Shown: piece by piece, positions 5,974 to 9,940 of the stretch
Numbering within the stretch: position 1 is the stretch's first letter
How the letters are laid out: the number at the start of each line of letters is the position of its first letter
Assembly (NCBI GenBank): GCA_964624645.1
Contig: CAZVAD010000102.1
Span: 1-9,940, forward strand
Direction: 5' to 3'
Origin: Mariniphaga sp964624645
GTDB lineage: Bacteria > Bacteroidota > Bacteroidia > Bacteroidales > Prolixibacteraceae
DNA length: 9,940 nt
The notes under the pieces: model-generated
Seen by the model: the letters and a program-made list of their open reading frames with translations, nothing else
Database searches by the model: none
What the model was told of the DNA's origin: nothing
Translations under genes and position numbers: made by a program

Positions 5974-7350
5974 TCAGCGGAATAACCCCTCGTAATGTGG
6001 CAAGTCCTGAAAAATTCCACCGCCTGTTTTAAAAAACTCTGCATTGGTGGAATAAAGTCCGTTTACCGGCTTCACCCAGGGCTTTTTGTTCGCCGGCAGG
6101 TATTCTGACATTTTGTCCCAGTTCAAATAATTCTGATGCCCGTTGCTTTCCAGTAATCCGGTATTTTCAAGGCCCGGAAATGTGCTCAAACGGGCGGCAA
6201 TGCTTTTGTTCCATTCCACCAAAACCGGATTCACCGTCAGGTCTGCACAAAAGCATGGAATGTTGTATTCACTGGCTGTTCGGATAATCTTTAAGGTCAT
6301 GCTCAGCGTTTTGGCAATCGGCTTCAGGGCAATTGCCCGATAGCCCATCTGAATACGCTTTAAGGCATCTGCTTCTGTGTGAGCGGTTTCATCAGAAACC
6401 AGGCGCACGGGAATATCACTCACATCTATTTCCAGTTCCTCCGGGAACGGCTCTTCAATGATGGCAATCTGCTCCGATGCGCCTATTTCTTCGGCATATT
6501 CCAAAAACCGGAGAAAAGTCTCCCTGGTTTCGTATCTCCCGTTGGCATCCAGGTAATAAACAAGTTTTCCATTTTTGGTGTGCGGCGTCCGGTAGTCTTC
6601 CAAAGTCCGGTGAATTTCCAGCAGGCGCGCCTTGTCCTTTTCCAGCATCTCTTTCTGATTACCCGGCTGGCCGATTTTAATTTTCATGAAAAAATAACCT
6701 TCAGCGGCAATTTCCTTTAATTCCGCAGGAGATGTTCCGTAGGATATAAGCGGGATTGAAGCGATTTTCCCATGCCGCTGCGAAAGGGCCGGACGATACG
6801 TTTCGGGAATCATTGCATCAAAATCTGTTATTCCATTTTCCTTCGCATACAAAAGCCACAGCGCATTGTCAACCGGAACAAGTGCATTGAGTGTAAATGT
6901 CTTGCGAAGATCGGGTTTGCCTGTGATTTTTTTCCCGTAATGATGAATTTCATCCAAAATCTCCTCCTGAAGCAAAATGGGATCCTGAAATTCCATTCCT
7001 TTGAGCATTTCCAAAGCCCTTTCGGTGATGGAATACATCATCCGGTTTCCTTCAGATTCGGAATTGTTCTGAAAAATTTCACTGTCCGACCACAGAACAC
7101 TTTGTGTTCCCAGACCTATGGCGCTATGCCCTCCGGAGCTGGTTAACCGGACAACGCTTTGCCACAATTCGGTTAAATATCCGCCCTTAAAACCAAACGG
7201 CTGAATTAAAGGTTCCTTTTCCACGGCAGAAAGGGCGCTGGTTATCTTCACTTTCCGGTTATCGGGGCTTTTACAGGAGAATGGCAAGAAATTTAGTGAG
7301 CCCAGAAGGCAAAATGCTCCTGAGCTCATTAAAAATTTTCGTCTTTCCAT
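5974..7350 (-). CDS. Exported enolase-superfamily (muconate-lactonizing-like) enzyme
   Basis: 458 residues with an export signal at the N-terminus: twin arginines 3-4 in ERRKFL, a hydrophobic stretch to about 25, then Cys26, so possibly a Tat-exported lipoprotein. The enolase-superfamily barrel is complete. KIK (213-215) matches the KxK general-base strand; metal ligands are predicted at Asp258 (YLDANG), Glu289 (IIEEP) and Asp310 (VSDET); Lys333 in ALKP supplies the opposite acid/base. These residues mark the MLE subgroup, whose members abstract a proton next to a carboxylate (racemases, epimerases, cycloisomerases, dipeptide epimerases). The GG expected after the last Lys in classical dipeptide epimerases is absent, so I do not assign that activity. 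An exported location is unusual for this superfamily. The gene lies 20 bases after the upstream oxidoreductase gene, surely the same operon. The substrate is unknown; the neighbours suggest a sugar acid or related compound. Confidence 0.85.
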   Translation of the reverse strand: MERRKFLMSSGAFCLLGSLNFLPFSCKSPDNRKVKITSALSAVEKEPLIQPFGFKGGYLTELWQSVVRLTSSGGHSAIGLGTQSVLWSDSEIFQNNSESEGNRMMYSITERALEMLKGMEFQDPILLQEEILDEIHHYGKKITGKPDLRKTFTLNALVPVDNALWLLYAKENGITDFDAMIPETYRPALSQRHGKIASIPLISYGTSPAELKEIAAEGYFFMKIKIGQPGNQKEMLEKDKARLLEIHRTLEDYRTPHTKNGKLVYYLDANGRYETRETFLRFLEYAEEIGASEQIAIIEEPFPEELEIDVSDIPVRLVSDETAHTEADALKRIQMGYRAIALKPIAKTLSMTLKIIRTASEYNIPCFCADLTVNPVLVEWNKSIAARLSTFPGLENTGLLESNGHQNYLNWDKMSEYLPANKKPWVKPVNGLYSTNAEFFKTGGGIFQDLPHYEGLFR

Positions 7351-7370
7351 GGTGAATAATATGAAGATGC

Positions 7371-8795
7371 TTACATATCAAGCTTCCACGGTTTGCGGTA
7401 TTCATAGGAGAGCAGCTTGTTTGCTTCCTCAGAGTTGGTGATAATCTCCTGTTCGGCATCCCATTTCAGGGTTTGCTGAACTTTCAGCGAAATGGTGGCC
7501 AAATGTGCCATGTTGGTTGAAAGATGCCCGTCTTCCAAAGAGACTATCGGCATTTCACGCGATTTTACGCAATCAAGGAAGTTCCTCACCAGATTGGCTC
7601 CCGGATTGGCGTAAGTTCCGTCAACCAGCTTGCCTGCCCCGGCGCTGCCTACTTCATAAACCTCCCCTTCCATCAGCTTGTCCCAGGTTTGAAACTGTCC
7701 GGGCCGGGTGGCAACCACCTTATACCCATTATTTCCGGCAATATAGAGTGTTCCTTTTGTACCGCGCATTTCAAGAAATCCTTCTGTCAACAAGCTTCCC
7801 GAACTGGCTTCCAGTTGCGTGAAGGTAGCCATTACGCCGGATGGAAACTCAAAAATGGTCTGCATCGTATCGGGGATTGTACGGTCATCATCAATGGCAT
7901 ATTTGCCTCCCAGCGTGGTTACGGCAACCGGCGCTTTCTCATTTAAAAGCCACCGGATCAGATCGAGCGAATGCACTCCGTTGTTAAGCACCTGATTGTC
8001 ATACTCCTCCCACCAGCGGAACATGTAGGGCGCAATGTTATACTGATAGGGTCTGTAGGGTTTTGGGCCGAGCCACATGTCCCAGTCAAAATCTTTCGGC
8101 GGGCGTTCCGGCTTCATCTTTCCGATTCCGTTCGGATACATGTTGGAAACATGATTGCTGATGGCAAAAGTGATTTTGCCGATTTTTCCTCCGGGAACTT
8201 CCTTAGCCAGTTTCTGGTAGGTTCCTGATCCGCGGCGGTTCAGACAGACCCCCGCCACCTGGCTGCTCTTTTCCCACGCCCGGATGATAGCCCTGCCCTC
8301 GTGGATACTTTTGGTCAAAGGCTTTTCAACAAAGATATCCTTGCCTGCATTCATCGAATCGATAGCCTGAAGCGGATGCCAGTGGTCGGGCGTTCCGATA
8401 TAAACTGCATCAATGGTCTTGTCCTCCAAAAGTTTCCGGTAATCTTTATAAAGACCAACATCCTTGGAAAAATCTTCTCCCATTTTTGGAATCAGTCCCG
8501 GGCGGTCGGCAATATAGCGCGAATCAACCTTTGACCGGTCACGCAATAAATAAGGTTCATAGACATCGCACAGCGCCGCGACTTCACAGTCGGGTTCATT
8601 CATAAACTCATGCATCACCTGTGTGCCGCGATTTCCAACACCGATAAAACCCACTCTGATTTTTTCGTTGGAGCCCAATATCCGCGAATAGCTTTTGGCG
8701 CTCACCTGTCCGGCGCCAAGGGTCAGTCCTGCCGCTGCCATACCTGTTTTAGACAAAAAAGTGCGGCGGTCTGTCTTGTTTGATTTTTGACTCAT
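7371..8795 (-). CDS. Tat-exported Gfo/Idh/MocA family oxidoreductase (EKP type)
   Basis: 474 residues. A Tat signal is clear: DRRTFLSK (9-16), then an Ala/Gly-rich hydrophobic stretch ending near 33. The Rossmann domain follows, with RVGFIGVGNRG (47-57) as NAD(P)-binding loop, TPDHWHP (135-141), and the catalytic EKP at 157-159 (FVEKPLTK). The C-terminal substrate domain contains the FDWDMWLGP block (236-244) and GVHSLDLIRW (273-282), in which His275 and Asp278 occupy the usual catalytic/substrate positions. Family members move hydride on sugars or related polyols; Tat export would let the protein carry its tightly bound cofactor out folded, as in glucose-fructose oxidoreductase. It lies 12 bases after the preceding oxidoreductase gene and 20 before the enolase-like gene. 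The glycosidase subfamilies within the same fold cannot be excluded, but nothing here points to them. Confidence 0.9.
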   Translation of the reverse strand: MSQKSNKTDRRTFLSKTGMAAAGLTLGAGQVSAKSYSRILGSNEKIRVGFIGVGNRGTQVMHEFMNEPDCEVAALCDVYEPYLLRDRSKVDSRYIADRPGLIPKMGEDFSKDVGLYKDYRKLLEDKTIDAVYIGTPDHWHPLQAIDSMNAGKDIFVEKPLTKSIHEGRAIIRAWEKSSQVAGVCLNRRGSGTYQKLAKEVPGGKIGKITFAISNHVSNMYPNGIGKMKPERPPKDFDWDMWLGPKPYRPYQYNIAPYMFRWWEEYDNQVLNNGVHSLDLIRWLLNEKAPVAVTTLGGKYAIDDDRTIPDTMQTIFEFPSGVMATFTQLEASSGSLLTEGFLEMRGTKGTLYIAGNNGYKVVATRPGQFQTWDKLMEGEVYEVGSAGAGKLVDGTYANPGANLVRNFLDCVKSREMPIVSLEDGHLSTNMAHLATISLKVQQTLKWDAEQEIITNSEEANKLLSYEYRKPWKLDM

Positions 8796-8807
8796 TTTTC
8801 TGATTTT

Positions 8808-9842
8808 TTAAATTCTGATCTTTTTACTGGCCTTTCTCGCTTTCTCCATCAGCTTATCCATGGATACCGGTTTGCCGCCTTTCTTTTTGCTTTCATCGGC
8901 AGCTTCCATAAATGCAAGAATCTCAAGGGTCTCTTCAGGCTGAACCGGCAAAATCCCGGTATCAAAATACTTTACAATCTCTTTCAGCAAAGGATCATAT
9001 CCATTGTAGGTTCCCAGAGGTTTAACCCCTTTTTCGCCATAAACATATCCGCCGTAGCCGGATTTCCCTTTCCGGATTCCACGGAAAGTCCCCACCCGGT
9101 TTCCTTCCCAGATTCCGACAACCACTTCATTGTCCGGGGTAAATGATCGGGTTACTGTCTTGCAGCCTGTTCCCATTGCCGTGAATAACGTCTCTACCCC
9201 ATGAATTCCATACCAGAACAGATCGGGGTGGGTCTCTTCCAGTGTTGCCGGGCTGAATGCATCGGCGCCAAGCACTTGCCCGACTGCGCCGCTTTTAATT
9301 TCGTCCATGCCCTGAATATACCGGAGCGATGAGGCAGAAAACAGCGGTACGCCATACTGTTCGGCGGCATCAAAAATTGCCATGGCTTCAGCAAGAGAAG
9401 CCGTCATGGGCTTGTCGATGAACATACGCTTACGGGCTTTGATAACGGGAATTGCCTGCTCCAAGTGGCGGCGGCCGTCATTGGTCTCCAATAGAACCAC
9501 ATCCACTCTGGTGAGCAAATCTTCAATGGACGGGGAAATCTCAACGCCCATCTCCTGGATTTGCTTGACGTAGCCCTCAATCCGGTCAACCGATGACTTG
9601 ATGTCCAGACTGCCCTGCGGGTATGCGGCCACAACTTTATATCCCAGAAAATTGTTGCCTGCATCCTCTGCATTCAGCGATTTGGTGAAAGCGATGCTGT
9701 GTGAAGTGTCCAGACCAATGATGCCCACTCTTTTTCCCTGAGCAACATTTTGCCCGAGAGCCTGTGCCATAACTGAAGCGCCCAATGATATGCCTACTCC
9801 GGTCAAGGCGCTGGTTTTGATAAAGTTTCTTCTGTCGATCAT
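8808..9842 (-). CDS. Tat-exported Gfo/Idh/MocA-like oxidoreductase (DKP type)
   Basis: 344 residues with an excellent Tat motif, DRRNFIK (3-9), and a hydrophobic segment to about 29. The N-terminal domain is Rossmann-like, but the nucleotide loop reads VGIIGLDTSHS (39-49) instead of the usual GxGxxG. The catalytic EKP is replaced by FIDKPMT (141-147), keeping Lys144. The C-terminal half has FWYGIHGVETLF (209-220), in which His214 aligns with the GxHxxD histidine of the family but Glu217 replaces the Asp. I recognise this as a distinct branch of exported Gfo/Idh/MocA-like proteins; the reaction is not known to me. It is the first gene of the visible minus-strand operon and ends 12 bases before the second oxidoreductase. 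The start at 9842 is the only one that includes the Tat motif. No Shine-Dalgarno is evident in the AT-rich sequence before it. Confidence 0.87.
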   Translation of the reverse strand: MIDRRNFIKTSALTGVGISLGASVMAQALGQNVAQGKRVGIIGLDTSHSIAFTKSLNAEDAGNNFLGYKVVAAYPQGSLDIKSSVDRIEGYVKQIQEMGVEISPSIEDLLTRVDVVLLETNDGRRHLEQAIPVIKARKRMFIDKPMTASLAEAMAIFDAAEQYGVPLFSASSLRYIQGMDEIKSGAVGQVLGADAFSPATLEETHPDLFWYGIHGVETLFTAMGTGCKTVTRSFTPDNEVVVGIWEGNRVGTFRGIRKGKSGYGGYVYGEKGVKPLGTYNGYDPLLKEIVKYFDTGILPVQPEETLEILAFMEAADESKKKGGKPVSMDKLMEKARKASKKIRI

Positions 9843-9857
9843 ATTTTTATAATTAAT

Positions 9858-9911
9858 TAAGAGCCCCCTCCGTCTCCCTCCCGCTAACTATCGGGAGAGA
9901 GTATAAGAGCC
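9858..9911. repeat. 8-base direct repeat bracketing the hairpin
   Basis: TAAGAGCC occurs at 9858-9865 and again at 9904-9911, enclosing the 38-base hairpin unit. This resembles a target-site duplication around a small inserted element, though 8 bases can recur by chance. No TAnnTTTG box is visible on the minus strand in 9843-9940, so the operon's promoter, or an earlier gene of the operon, probably lies beyond the window. Confidence 0.45.
9874..9901. repeat. GC-rich palindromic hairpin, probable dispersed repeat unit
   Basis: The 10-base arms CTCCCTCCCG (9874-9883) and CGGGAGAGAG (9892-9901) pair with one mismatch on the plus strand (a G-U pair in the minus-strand transcript) around an 8-base loop. 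It stands out from the AT-rich surroundings and lies 32 bases before the first oxidoreductase ATG. There is no U tract after it in the direction of the operon, so it is a poor terminator. Similar ATAG/CTAT-loop palindromes occur as scattered intergenic repeats in Bacteroidota, which is my preferred reading; an RNA-stability or attenuation role is an alternative. Confidence 0.55.
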
Positions 9912-9940
9912 TCATTGTTTTTTAGTATTAAATTTTTCAA

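Noticed and set aside
5974..7350. L-Ala-D/L-Glu (dipeptide) epimerase
   Set aside because: The superfamily ligands are present, but the LKxGG-type pattern at the last catalytic Lys is missing (ALKPIAKT), so only the superfamily is assigned.
7371..8795. GH109-type NAD-dependent glycosidase
   Set aside because: The fold and GVGNRG loop are shared, but the EKP catalytic motif and GVHSLD block fit the general exported oxidoreductase group. I see no feature specific to GH109.

Overview
The window looks like a chromosomal stretch of a Bacteroidota bacterium, order not fixed. The evidence is AT-rich leaders with few Shine-Dalgarno sequences, matches to the phylum's -7 promoter box TAnnTTTG, Bacteroidota-style signal peptides and lipoprotein starts, a compact exbB-exbD-tolA/tonB cluster, and Tat-exported Gfo/Idh/MocA oxidoreductases. 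Nine protein genes fill almost all of it. I saw no RNA gene, CRISPR array or insertion sequence.

Positions 1-1920, plus strand: a secreted tetratricopeptide-repeat protein, then a small AT-rich gene for a probable outer-membrane beta-barrel protein, closed by a strong bidirectional hairpin terminator (1886-1920). Positions 1921-2106: an AT-rich spacer with three closely packed perfect inverted repeats and a good promoter for the next genes.

Positions 2107-4248, plus strand: a tight three-gene operon for an energised inner-membrane motor. It encodes an ExbB/TolQ channel protein, an ExbD/TolR protein, and a long transducer with one membrane anchor, a Pro-rich segment, a TolA-like charged coiled coil, a Gly-rich linker and a TonB-like C-terminal domain.

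Positions 4245-9842, minus strand: four genes whose products all carry export signals. In transcription order they are two Gfo/Idh/MocA oxidoreductases of different subfamilies, an enolase-superfamily enzyme with its catalytic residues intact, and, after an 88-base gap with its own promoter-like box, an M49 (dipeptidyl-peptidase III-like) lipoprotein with the unusual five-residue HExxH zinc motif. The first three sit 12 and 20 bases apart and look like one operon. I infer an extracytoplasmic route that oxidises and then epimerises or eliminates a sugar-derived acid or similar compound; the substrate cannot be read from the sequence. The two converging operons share their last four bases, TTAA, which holds both stop codons.

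The upstream end of the minus-strand operon (9843-9940) carries a GC-rich palindromic hairpin bracketed by an 8-base direct repeat. This looks like a dispersed repeat unit of the kind common in Bacteroidota intergenic DNA.
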